Assembly: GCA_033557465.1 (NCBI GenBank)
Contig: CM066036.1
Span: 585,363,574-585,427,573 of the forward strand
Direction of reading: 5' to 3'
Origin: Ichthyophis bannanicus
Taxonomy: Eukaryota; Chordata; Amphibia; Gymnophiona; Ichthyophiidae
Length of the DNA: 64,000 nucleotides
Below, piece after piece: positions 41,113 through 52,023 of the stretch. Both the position numbers and the translations under genes were made by a program. The notes beneath the pieces were generated by a model. That model was given only the letters and a program-made list of their open reading frames with translations. It had not been told where the DNA came from and did no database searches. The stretch's first letter is position 1; the number at the start of each line of letters is the position of its first letter.

Positions 41113-42599
41113 AGGCTGCTCGGGACATGAACTTTGAGCATTCCCGAATGCCCGTGGACAAGGCTAGGAACCTCCGCAAGGGCTCCTCGGAGAGACCAGC
41201 GGAGAATCCGGCTAGCTCTTTAGCCAGATCCCGGAGATACATGCCCATGTAGAGCTGGTAAGTCTGGACACGACATGCGAGCATAGAGCCCTGGAAGCAC
41301 TTCTTGCCAAGGCCATCCAGGTTACGGGCCTCCCTTCCAGGAGGCACCGAGGAGTGCATCTTCTGGCTCTTAAGACGATGCATGGCCGATTCCACTACCA
41401 TGGAATGGTGTGGCAGCTGTGCCTTCTGAAAGCCAGGGCTCTTGCGGACCCGATAGATAGAATCGACCCGCTTGCTCAGGACCGGCGAGGAGGCCGGACT
41501 CTCCCACATGCGGAAGAGTAGTCGTTCCAGCATAGGAGGAACCGGCACAGTAAAGTGTTCCCTCGCGGGAGAGTCATACTGGAGGGCGTCGAGCTCTTCG
41601 GCTCGAGGCTCCTCCTCGGGATCCGCAGGGAAGGCCAAAGCCTTGGCCATATCCCTAACGAAGTCCGAGAACCGGGCATCCTCCGGGGGGGACTGCTTCC
41701 GAGGCTCGGACCCCGGTGAGTCCGATGGGACACACCGAGTCCGGAAAGAATCAGGTGACTCTTCCTCCTCAGACTCCCAGACCGACTCCGACGAGGACTC
41801 GGTGGGGTCGGCCCGGGCAGGGTGCGGCGCCAGCCGCCCCGACGTCGAGGGAGTCGGCGTCGGCGACCTCGGTCCCGAATGGGAGGCCGAGGGTGACCTC
41901 GACCGAGGATCGACTCGAGGATCGGCTCGGTCTCCGGGGTCGACTTGGACGTCGACGTCCCGGCGGTCGGGGCAGCGGCACCAGCGAGGCCAGCGAGCAG
42001 TGCCCGCTGCTGGTCCATGAAGGCAGACAGTCTGCTCTCCAAGGCCGTCAACCTGAGTCCGAGCTCAGGTGACCCAGCAGCCCCCGACTCGGGCCCCGAC
42101 GGCGTCGGGCCCGACGTCGGCTGTCGCGGAGGCGAGTCCAGAAGGACCACAGGACTTACCCGGGCAGGCATCTCCGACTCCAGGCGAGGTCGCTTCGGGA
42201 TGTGTTCCTTCTCCAAGGACCCGGGGCGGCTGTCGGGGCTATGCGACCTGGCCCTCGCGGAACCAGGAGCGTCCACCGACGCCGCCCTCGCGCGTGTTTT
42301 TCCTTCCGACGATGGTCCCCGGAGGGAGAACCCCGGTCGGAGGAGCTCCGGCGACGGTCCGAGCTGGAGCCTTTCGACGCGGAGGCCTCCGACGAGGTCC
42401 GGGTACGGCTGGGGTCAGCGAAGATTCTCTCACGCTGATGCCGCCGACTCCTCAACGCCTTTGAGGACAGTTTGCTGCAGGGCCCACAGATCAGTTCCTC
42501 ATGATCCGGGCCTAGGCAGCGGAGGCAAAAGTCGTGTGTGTCGGTTAGTGACATATTTCGGTCACACCGACCACACCGCTTAAACCCACTGGCAGCCAT
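40691..42599 (-). pseudogene. gag of copy K, two frameshifts
   Basis: The start at 42599 gives MAASGFKRCGRCDRNMS with CLRCLGPDHEELICGPC. A small indel near 42290 shifts the frame to 42276-41476. A 16-base deletion near 41915, relative to copy C, shifts it again to 41650-40691, which holds the core (MLERLLFRMWESP, RVRKSPGFQKAQLPHHSMVV, YQLYMGMYLRDLAKEL, LEPWVQDKLVDVPC) and the basic Gln-rich end. The middle segment is built of GTCGGCG, GTCGAC and CTCGAG units. Confidence 0.88.
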
Positions 42600-43029
42600 C
42601 GGGGGAAAAAGGGCCCCTGCGAGGTCAAAGGACCGGGCTGCCAGGGAAACCGAAAACGAAAGCTGACTAAGTCAGAAAAACCGAAAAAAGTAAGCGGACT
42701 CGAGACCGGCGTCGCGAGTCCGGGCGGGAAAACGATCGGCGTCGAACCGAAAGAAAAAAGGATAAAACAAAGAAGAAAATCAACTTTTTCGCGGGGACAA
42801 GACGGGGACGTCTGTAGGGCTCCGCGGAAAAAAGAAGACTGGCTAAGATGGCACCCTCGGGCGGGAAGACGACCGCGCATGCGCGCTGCAATTCCCAAAG
42901 GCTTTCTTTGAAAGCTGGGGAAAATTGCTCCGCGAGGGCTCCGTCGGCGCCGACGTCACCCATAAGTGAGGACTGACTTCCTGCTTGGTCCTGGAGAAAG
43001 GTAGTATCAATCAAAACTGAAATTAAGCA

Positions 43030-43266
43030 GAAACAAGGAAGGCATGCAATGACTCTTCAGAGGTAACGGGGAGAGGTCTTGTAGGCTCTGCGGAAAATGA
43101 AGAACTGAGAAAAGTACATTGGAAGAGCGGGACGGCACCAGCGATGGCGCGATGGATTGCTCCCAAAAGCTATCCTATTGGTAGCTGGGGAGCTTACCGC
43201 ACAGGGTCTGTCGGTAGCCAATGTCACCGATATGTGAAGACTACATTACTGCTTGTTCCTGGAGAT
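43030..43266 (-). mobile_element. 5'-end-only DIRS relic L (family 1b type)
   Basis: It matches the family-1b leader and 5' ITR (GTAGGCTCTGCGGAAAATGAAGAACTGAG, CCCAAAAGCTATCCTATTGG, GAAGACTACATT) and ends CTTGTTCCTGGAGAT at 43266. No gag is present on its left, only about 30 bases of other sequence before copy K. Confidence 0.78.
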
Positions 43267-43689
43267 AGGATTCTTCACAACCTCACACAACCTCAGGGTC
43301 CCCTCCCTCCTCATTATTTCTGCTCTCCCCCGAATATGTGGCTGCAGGTTTAGCGAAAAGGGAGTTGCACTCAACCTGGCATGTTTTTTATCTGCCTTAG
43401 GGCTCCCCGGGTGAGCACAGAGATTGAGGTTATGCCTGTCAGACTGATTTTTTGGAGACTCCCAACCTCGTCCACTGGTGGGGCATCAGTGTTGCTTTGC
43501 CCACCTGCCGGCAGGTGCTGATTGCGCTTCCTGCGCTTTGCCATGCTGCTTATGCAGTTTTTCTGGTGTGCATCCACTGTACGCGGGGCTTTCACATGTG
43601 GCTCTAGCATGCGCTCTTCACTACATGCAGTACCAGCATATGCTCTTCTGCCCATATGGTTCTAGCATGCGCGCTCCTCTGACTGTGTG

Positions 43690-44410
43690 GCTATAGCACA
43701 CATAGATTCTGTTTGCATGGCCTTGCAAAAAGCACATCGCACCAACTGGGCATGCCTTGAACTTCCATTGCACTGTAGGAGACATATGACAACTTCTAAG
43801 AGACACTATCTGGTCTGTGGAAAGCAGACAGCCTCATCGATGAAATATGGTATCTGCGCTTCTTGCATGAACGTTTCTGATGCACCCTTAGAGGTCCCAC
43901 CCCTATCTCTCTACAAGGGGACGTAGGCAACCCAGTTCAATTGTCATTTGGCTGAGACCTAGAGTCTAGTCCCGACGGCTCAGGTGATGAATCTGACTTA
44001 GAGAAAGGGATGCCTTCCCTTCAGAGGCTCATGATGAAGCTGCATTATCTGATCCTTCAGGAAGGAAGAGGTGGTAGCCCCAATTGCTCAAGTGTCATTC
44101 ATTCTGCATTTTTGTCAACCCCCCAGCAGCAGAATAAGGGCCACAAATCCACTCCCTCCTGCAATGGGTTCAGAGGTAAATGACAGTCTTCCCTTTTCCG
44201 GAGGTTATCAAAACCATGAGCCATTCTGAGTGGGATTCGCCCGACTTTACAGCAAAGAGGCTGAAGGCATGTAGAAGACTGTACGCCCTGCCAAAGGAGG
44301 ACTACGCCACAAGGTTCAGCACACCGATGGTGGATGCTCAGGTTTCGGGAGTTAAGAAACAGACGGCCATTCTGGTGGAGGGCAGAACAGCCTTGAAAGA
44401 CACCCTAGAT
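43690..44410 (+). pseudogene. LAP2alpha-like DIRS gag relic of another lineage, plus strand
   Basis: Two plus-strand pieces in different frames: 43687-43926, with HYLVCGKQTASSMKYGICASC as a possible Cys cluster, and 44180-44416, with EVIKTMSHSEWDSPDF, RRLYALPKEDY and VDAQVSGVKKQTAILVEGR..LKDTLDQ. The second piece follows the pattern of the LAP2alpha/DIRS gag domain (a Trp in the EW motif, VDA, then LKD..D). It belongs to a lineage different from all the minus-strand copies and lies in the opposite orientation. It is cut at 44411 by a hAT end. Confidence 0.55.
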
Positions 44411-44800
44411 CAGTGATGGCTAACCTTTTTGAGCCCGAGTGCCCAAACTGCCGCACAAAACCAAAGAATTTCCTCAAAGTGCCAGCACGTCAATTTGCAT
44501 AAATATTTGCATAATGCTAACATACACTAACTTTTAGTAAACATGTCTCTTAATGAGTGTATGGATAAAGACAGACTAAAAGATTTCTACATTACTATAA
44601 TCCAGTGCCAACCGCCAGGCACATTAGGAACTACTACAAACACTGCCCATTTAGAACCAATAGCAAACCCGCCGTATCCTAACAGCACTACCAGGATTCA
44701 CAAAGCACCACACCATACCTATCAAAAGGCAACACTGCAAATATTAAACCAATATATTTCAGACAATAACAATACATGACCTACTGGGGAAAGAGAACAA
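44411..44800 (+). mobile_element. hAT element end (CAGTGATGGCTAACC type)
   Basis: CAGTGATGGCTAACCTTTTT at 44411 followed by GAGTGCCCAAAC and AAAGTGCCAGCACGTCAAT is the characteristic end of a non-autonomous hAT group. The opposite end (GGTTAGCCATCACTG) was not found, so the extent is uncertain; it could reach to about 46078 or be truncated. The 8 bases before it are CCCTAGAT. No transposase was seen. Confidence 0.65.
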
Positions 44801-45190
44801 GTGGCAATGTCAAAAAGGAATTACATAAACAGAATACCTCAGCTCAGTTACACAGTTGCAATTGCTCCAGCCACTTTCTTCTGGTTTCTTCATGTTTTCT
44901 GCTAACTCTCCATCATCTGCTGTCCATTTGTCCTTTCTTCTCTCTTCTAGTTTTTTTTCCATTCTCTCTCTCTACATCCGCTTTAACATACTAATCTTTC
45001 TCCTTTTGCTCTTTCCTCATTCCTATTTCATCCACTCAAATTTTACCCCTCCATCCTCAATCCCCACTTACTCTCCCAATACCCGGCCAATTGTAGATTT
45101 TTTATCCCTCCCACACAAAATATTTTTCCCCTCTCCATTTTACTCTCCCAGCCCCATCCCATTCTAATCCTCCCCCAACATCAGCTCCCT
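44800..45190. other. Pyrimidine-rich stretch, no gene
   Basis: Almost entirely C and T on the plus strand, with no conserved frame. It passes gradually into the minisatellite on its right and may be part of the interior of the hAT element. Confidence 0.5.
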
Positions 45191-45838
45191 TCTAGTTCCA
45201 GCCTCACCCAGCATCCATTCCCTTCTAGTCCCTGCATCAGCCCATTTCCAGTCCTAGCCCCCCATCAGCCCATTTCCAGTCCTAGCAACCCCCAACCCAA
45301 TACCAGTCCTAGCCCCCCCCATCAAGCCACTTCCAGTCCTAAACCCCCATCGCCCCATTTTCAGTTTAAGCCCCCCCTATAACCCATTACCAGTCCTAAC
45401 CCCCATCACCCCATTTCCAGACAGCCCCCATCAGCCCACAGCCCATTAGCAGTCCTACCCCCCCAGCCCATTAGCAGTCCTACCCCCCCCCCGCCCGCCC
45501 GCCCGCCCATTAGCAGTCCTAACCCCCCCAGCCCATTAGCAGTCCTACCCCCCCCCCGCCCGCCCGCCCCCCCTGCCCATTAGCAGTCCTAACCCCCCCT
45601 CCCTCCCTGCCCATTAGCAGTCCTAACCCCCCCTCCCTGCCCATTAGCAGTCCTAACCCCCCCTCCCTCCCTGCCCATTAGCAGTCCTAACCCCCCCCTC
45701 CCCTCCCTCCCTGCCCATTAGCAGTCCTAACCCCCCCTCCCTCCCTGCCCATTAGCAGTCCTAACCCCCCCCCTCCTCCCTGCCCATTAGCAGTCCTAAC
45801 CCCCCCCCTCCCTGCCCATTAGCAGTCCTAACCCCCCC
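45190..45838. repeat. C-rich minisatellite, unit with ATTAGCAGTCCT
   Basis: From about 45440 to 45838 there are about 12 copies of CCCATTAGCAGTCCTAACCC separated by C-rich spacers of variable length (CCCTCCCTG or CCGCCCG). The left part (45190-45440) holds older units of the form CCCATTTCCAGTCCTAGCCC. The change from TTTCCAG to TTAGCAG suggests that one variant was amplified recently. The spacers give long C-runs and potential G-quadruplex strands. Confidence 0.93.
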
Positions 45839-45949
45839 TGGCAAATTTTTAAAAAAAAAAGCAGGCTCTGGCTGCTGCCGCGCGGCAGATTGCAATGTCC
45901 CGCGGGGCCCCCTCCGCCCGCTAAGCCCCTCTGCAAGGGCTTTCAGATT

Positions 45950-46072
45950 CGCGAGGGAGAGCATCTCCCTCGCGTCTCTGTTAAGCCCGCAGGGGCTAAT
46001 GGGAAATTTCCCATCAGTCCCTCGCGTCTAAAGGGGCTGATGGGAAATTTCCCATTAGCCCCTGCGGGCTTA
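45950..46072. repeat. Cluster of two near-perfect palindromes
   Basis: The first has arms 45950-45960 and 45964-45974 (CGCGAGGGAGA, 3-base loop). The second has arms of about 34 bases, 45982-46015 and 46035-46072, beginning TAAGCCCGCAGGGGCTAATG and ending with its reverse complement; each arm also contains the self-complementary GGGAAATTTCCC. Such cruciform-capable DNA directly precedes the truncated edge of copy M at about 46080. Confidence 0.9.
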
Positions 46073-46079
46073 AGATAAA

Positions 46080-46431
46080 TGAAGGAGGTACGGTAGTAAC
46101 GATTCCAGAGGTAACACAAGGGGGTTAAGTCTCTTTTGAGAACACCATATGGTAAACCATTTCCACTTAAAGGCACATCATCGTCTTGTGGAAGGTTTTC
46201 TAGACGTCTGTAGGATATCCTTTACCTGTTGAGAAAGGTTGAGATCCTGAAGGTCTAGGCCTTCAGCAACCAGGCCCTGAGATGCAGAAACTGGGGATTC
46301 GGATGCCATAGCGCCCCGTTCTCTTGGGAGAGAAGATCTGGAGCACAACCCAACTCCAGAGGTGCAGTTTGAGAGAGATGTAGAAGCAGAGGATACCACG
46401 TTCGCCGAGGCCAACGTGCAGCTATGAGAAA
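46080..46431 (-). pseudogene. YR and MT-tail fragment of copy M
   Basis: Encodes the YR N-terminal arm (KDILQTSRKPSTRR, frame 46414-46178, and the segment before it) and the last codons of the RT gene. It is truncated on the left before the catalytic part and cut on the right by N. Confidence 0.78.
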
Positions 46432-48313
46432 GAGTAGTTACTAACCTGTAACAGGTGTTCTCTAGGAGCAGCAGGAATCAGTCCTCACATATGGGTGACG
46501 TTGACGTTGATGGAGCCCTCGTGCAGAGCATTTCCCCATCTTTCAAGGAAAGCCTTTGGGAATGCAGCGCGCATGCACAGACCCCTTCCCGCCCAAGAGT
46601 GCCATCATGCTCAGTCTGATGACATAGCTAAAAGACAGCAAAAAATCAAAATGAAGTATATGACTGCAACTCCAGGGGAGGATAGAGGGTCGTGAGGACT
46701 GATTTCTGCTGCTCCTAGAGAACACCTGTTACAGGTGAGTAACTACTCTTTCTCCAGGACCAAGCAGGAAGTCAGTCCTCACATATGGGACTCCCCAGCT
46801 CTAGGCTCCCGGAACCCTAAGCTGAAAAAATGGCTCCCTCTCAAGAGCCTCAGCATTCGTGATAAGAATATACTCTGAGAAAGCCTCCGTACGGTAGCCC
46901 AACACAAGGGCCGGAGGGTAGGAGTTGCCTAAAACTCAAAGAGATTACGGAGTACCACCTGTCCGAAAGCACTGTCCCTTTGGGACTCTCATTCCAGGCA
47001 GTAATGGGCTGCAAAAGTCTGGCTAGAAGACCAAGTTACAGCCCAACAGATGTCTGCCAACGGAACAGAGCGGAGATGAGCTACTGACGCGGCTTTTGCC
47101 CTGACATGGTGGGCCGTGACTAGACCCTGCAAGGGGAGGTCGGCTGCCTTGTACGCCCAGGCGATACAATCTGCTACCCAAGTGGATAATGTACGCTTGG
47201 AGACAGGTAACCCCATCTTATTAGGGTCAAAGGAGACGGAGAGCTGAGTAGCCCTTCGATGCCCCCGCGTACGTTCTATGTAAAAAAGACAAGGCCGTCT
47301 TACAGTCCAGGGTATACAAGACTGTTTCAGCCCGGCTAGAATGCGGCCTCGGAAAGAAGGTTGGAAGAACCACCTCCTGGTTGAGGTGGAAAGAGGAGAC
47401 CACTTTTGAAAGTAACATGGGATCTATAGAACCTCGTGTACGGCCTATCAGAAACCAAAGCTTGTAGCTCACTCACACGTCTGGTCGAGGTAAAAGCCAC
47501 CAGGAAGAGCGCTTTCCAAGAGAGGAAGCGCAAATGGCAAGTAGCCATCGGCTCAAACGGTGGGCGAGTAAGTTGCAGCAAGACCACGTTCAAATCCCAC
47601 TCAGCTGCCAGTAGACGAACCGGAGGCTTGAGCAGAAGCAGGCCTTTGAGAAATCTGGCCACCAAAAGGTGCGCCGACAGAGACTGTCCTTCCACACGGT
47701 GAGTGCTGCGCTGATAGGCCACTGAGGTAAACCCGAACAGAGTTAGACTTAAGGCCTAGGTCTGACAGGTGAAGTAGATACTGCAGTACTACTGACACCA
47801 GGCAAGAGAAAGAGTAGTTACTCACCTGTAACAGGTGTTCTCCAGGAGCAGCAGAAATCAGTCCTCACATATGGGTGTCATCGGCGCCGATGAAGCCCCA
47901 GCGGAGCATTTCCCCAGCTTTCTATGAAAGCCTTTGGGAATGCAGGCACGCATGCGCGTTTCCTTTCCCGCCTAAAGGTGCCATCTTACCTCAGTCAAAT
48001 GACATAGCTAAGAACAGCACACAAAAATGAAAAAATTCAACTATGTACAACTGCAACTCCAAGGGGAGGAGGGAGGGTTGTGAGGACTGATTCCTGCTGC
48101 TCCTGGAGAACACCTATTACAGGTGAGTAACTACTCTTTCTCCAGGACCAAGCAGGAAGTCAGTCCTCACATATAAGTGACTCCCTAGCTCTGGGCTACC
48201 GAGGAACCCAGGCTGAACAAGAGAACTCCCTCTAGTCTCAGCAACAAAGAAAGGCTTTTCAAGGAGACAACCTCCACCGGTAGCCCAACAGAGGACAGGA
48301 GGGCAGGAGTTGC

Positions 48314-49333
48314 CTAAACCTCAAAGAGATTCCGGAGTACTGCTTGGCCAAAAGCACTGTCCCTACGGAACTCCCTCTCCAGACAGTAATGGGCCGCAAA
48401 AGTCTGGCTTGAAGACCAAGTTGCAGCCCTGCAGATGTCTACCAAGGGCACAGAGCGGAGATGAGCCACTGAAGCAGCCATTGCCCTGACACGGTGGGCC
48501 GTGACCCAACCCTGCAAAGGAAGGTCAGCCGCCTTGTAAGCCCAGGTGATACAGTCAGCCACCCAGATGGACAAGGCCAACCCCAACTTATTGGGGTCAA
48601 AGGATACGAAGAGCTGAATAGCCCTCCTATGCCCCTGCGTACGGTCAAGGTAGAAGGATAATACCCTCCTACAGTCCAGGGTATGCAGGACTGCTTCAGC
48701 CTGGCTTGCATGAGGCCTAGGGAAGAATGTTGGAAGAACCACCTCCTGATTGAGGTGGAAAGAGGAGACAACCTTTGTGAGGAACTTGGGATGAGTCCTG
48801 AGGACTACCCTGTTCCTATAAATCCTGGTGTAAGGCCTATCACAGACCAAGGCCTAAAGCTCACTTACTCGCCTAGCCGAGGTAAGGGCTATCAGGAAGA
48901 GTGTCTTCCAGGATAGGAAGTGTAGTGGACAAGTAGCCATCGGCTCAAAAGGTGGGCGAGTCAGTTGCTGCAAGACCACATTCAACTCCCACTCAGGGGC
49001 AGGAGGACGGATTGGAGGCTTGAGCAAAAGCAAGCCCCTGAGAAAGCGGGACACCAAGGGGTGACCTGACAGAGAATGTCCCTCCACCAGTGAGTGGTGA
49101 GCTGCTAGAGCTGAGAGGTGGACCCGAACAGAATTGGACTTAAGTCCCTGATTTGATAAGTGCAGTAAGTACTGAAGCACTACTGGCACAGTACAGGAGA
49201 AAGGAGCCTCTGTACGTAGCTGACACCACACAGAAAACCTTTTCCATTTGAGAGCATAGGTTTTCCTAGTGGACTGTTTTCTAGAGGCGAGGACAACCTC
49301 CTCAACTTCCTGAGGTAGGCCCCAGGGAGCCAA
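48314..49333 (-). pseudogene. Tyrosine recombinase of copy O, stop and small deletion
   Basis: YR from EEVVLASRKQSTRKTYALKW to RNLFEV. A TAG replaces the Gln codon in SARRVSELQAL (near 48853), and about five codons are missing from GLPVSKRTLSIWV (near 48580), where it reads GLALSIWV. HRVR and the Tyr of AAHYCLERE remain. Confidence 0.87.
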
Positions 49334-50069
49334 AACTACCCTTGCAGCCTCCAGGCCATCAAATTGAGAGCTTTAAGATTGGGGTGCAGAAGAGAACCCT
49401 GCTCCTGTGAGAGAAGGTTGGGTTGCAACCCCAGAGGCAGTGGGGGATCCACTGCCAGTTGAAGCAGAAGAGGAAACCAAGGCTGTCTCGGCCACCTGGG
49501 AGCCACCAGCAGGACCGAGGCCTTGTCCTGAAGAATTTTGAAGAGAGTTCGGGCCACCAAGGGCATTGGAGGAAACGCATACAGAAGGCCCTGAGACCAT
49601 GGAATCAGAAAAGCATCTGCTGATATTCTCAGAGGATGCGGTTGCCTGAAGCAGAACTTCGGCAGTTGATTGTTCATTGGGTTGGCAAAGAGATCTACCA
49701 AAGGGAGACCCCATTTTAGGAAGATCCTCTGAACTATTTATTGAAGGATGCAGCTGCCACTCGTGGGGTTGCAGAATTCTGCTTAACCTGTCGGCCAGGT
49801 AGTTGTCCTGGCCTGGAAGGTACACAGCCTTGAGAAGCATGTTGTGCTTGAGGGCAAATGAACAAAGGTCCTGAGCCTCCCGACAAAGGATTCTGGACCC
49901 AGTCCCGCCTGTTTGTTCACATAAAACATGGCTACTTGGTTGTCTGTCTGAACTAGGACAGATTGATGAGCCAGGGCAGGAGAGAAAGCTTTGAGTGTCA
50001 ATCGAATAGCTATGAGTTCGAGGAGAACGATCTGCTGTGCAGCTTCCCAAGGAGACCACAGGCCCTGGG

Positions 50070-50417
50070 CAATGTTCCCTCTAATTTTCTGTAGGCTGTG
50101 TGCGCATAATATATCAGCTGTGCAGCTTCTGAAGGAAGGTTAAATTTTTGTGCGCCACATAACGACACTCGGAGTTATATACTTTAAAATTTGACTACAC
50201 TTCAGAATACAGTATGTACACCACATTGATTGCACTAGAAAACATTGTAGAACTTGTGAAAGCCGTAAATACATAACAACATTTAGATTTTAAGACGTCT
50301 GTGTTGTTTTCTATCAGAATCAGAACTGTAATTTTTGTGCGCTCTGTTGTAAAGTATGTGCGCTTGCTCGGCAAGGTGTGTGCGCGCGCACACGCGCACA
50401 GCTTAGAGGGAACAGTG
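50070..50417 (+). mobile_element. hAT-type MITE, copy 2
   Basis: 348 bp, with the same ends and orientation as the copy at 10007. It is flanked by a perfect 8-bp duplication GCCCTGGG (50062-50069 and 50418-50425). It carries no frame. It inserted into the RNase H region of O after O was in place. Confidence 0.95.
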
Positions 50418-50454
50418 GCCCTGGGTGCACTTGTCCAGACAATGAGCTCCCCAG

Positions 50455-51245
50455 CCCTGCAGGGAGGCGTCTGTGGTCAGCACCACCGTGTTCCCAGGAA
50501 TTAAAAAAGGCACCCCCTTCAGTAGATTGGGCGGGTGCAGCCACCAGTGGAGAGAGTCCAGAAAAGGTCTGGACACCCTTATCCTGTCTCTGAGGCTGCC
50601 TGTGGCCTGTGACCACTGACTCCAAAGACACCACTGTGCAGGCCGCATAGGGAGCCTGGCATTGGGGGTTACATGAACTGTCGAAGCCATGTGGCCAAGC
50701 AGCCTCAGGCAGAGTCTGGCGGAGACCACTGATCCGCTGAGAAACTGTTTTGCTAAGTCCATCAGTCTTTGGGCTCTGTCTTCTGGCAAGAATGCCTTTA
50801 CCAGGATAGAGTCCAACCTTGCCCCTATTGTGATAGGCTATAGCCTGGGATAGCCTGTAACTGTATGTTAGGTAGCAGGGAGGCATCTGTGGTCAGAACC
50901 ACCGTGTACCCGGGAATCTGAAAAGGCACCCCCTTCAGTAGATTGGGCGGGTGCAGCCACCAGTTGAGGAAGTTCAGAAATTGTCTGGACACCCTTATCC
51001 TGTCTCTGAGGCTGCCTGTGGCCTATGACCACTGAGTCCTAAGACACCACTGTGCAGGCCTCATATGGAGCCTGGCATTTGGGGTCACATGCACTGTCGA
51101 AGCCATGTGGCCAAGCAGCCTCAGGCAGAGTCTGGCAGAGACCAATGACCTGCTGAGAAACTGATTTGCCAAGGCTATCAATCTTTTGGCCCTGTCTTCT
51201 GGCAAGAAAGCCTTTGCCAGCAGAGAGTCCAACCTTGCCCCTATG
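50455..51245 (-). repeat. Internal 370-bp duplication in the RT gene of O
   Basis: 50455-50829 and 50878-51245 are copies of the same RT/RNase H segment (both with GGCACCCCCTTCAGTAGATT and CTGTGGCCTATGACC/CTGTGACC). They differ at roughly one base in twelve. Between them lie about 48 bases unlike any other copy (TATAGCCTGGGATAGCCTG). The divergence suggests either an old duplication or the joining of two different family-2 copies. Confidence 0.88.
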
Positions 51246-52023
51246 AACTCCAATTTCTGGGAGGGGAGCAAAGTGGACTTTTGCGAAGTTTATGACAAAC
51301 CCCAGGCTTTGAAGAAGAGCAATAGTTCTGAGGGTGGCCTGTCTGGCCTCCTGGCACGTCTGACCCCTGATGACCCAGTCGTCCAGATAGGGGAAGACAA
51401 AGATTCCCTGATTTCTGAGGTAGGCCGCCACCACTGCGAGGCACTTTGTGAAGACTCTGGGGGCGGAGGTGAGGCCAAAAGGCAGCACTCTGTATTGATA
51501 ATGGTTTCCTCCCACAATGAACCTGAGGTACTTTCTGTGGTCTGGATGAATGAGGATGTGAGTGCACGCATCCTTCAGATCTAAGGAGCATAGCCAATCT
51601 CCCTGCTGGATGTAGGGCAGAAGTGTTCCAAGCGTAAGCATCTTGAACTTTTCTTTCTCTAGGAACTTGTTGAGGTTCCTGAGGTCCAGAATGGGTCGAA
51701 AGCCACCGGTTCTTTTGGGCACCAGGAAATACCTGGAGTAGAATCCGTGACCTTGCAAGTGGGGAGGCACAGGCTCCACGGCCCTGTCCACCAACAGACC
51801 TTGAAGCTCTTGCAGGAGAAGGTCTGTGTGTAGGGGAGGCCTTGGAGGTTCCCCTGGAAAGTATGGAGGAGGCAGTTGGTGAAAATGCAGTGCATAGCCC
51901 CTGTGGACTATGTCCAACACCCAACTGTCCCCGGTGATGAGGGGCCACTGGTGGACAAAGAGGGTGAGGCGACCTCCTGTGCAGGGTTGGGAGAGCAGGG
52001 ATGGAGAGGCTACGCTCAAGGAG

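Larger units (their letters stand above)
37235..42998 (-). mobile_element. DIRS copy K (family 2), 5.8 kb, young
   Basis: The termini are GCATAGTTAC at 37235 and CTGGAGAA at 42998. Both ITRs carry the same private change CCCATAAGTGAGG and are otherwise near-identical. The RT gene is open over 777 codons and the YR frame is open, but the YR has lost its presumed catalytic Tyr, and gag has at least two frameshifts. K abuts the outer end of copy J on its left. Its right flank begins AGGTAGTATC. Confidence 0.95.

Noticed and set aside
45430..45838. Regular repeats resembling a CRISPR array
   Set aside because: The unit and spacer are both C-rich, the spacers are low-complexity variants of one another, and the DNA is clearly vertebrate. 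It is a minisatellite.
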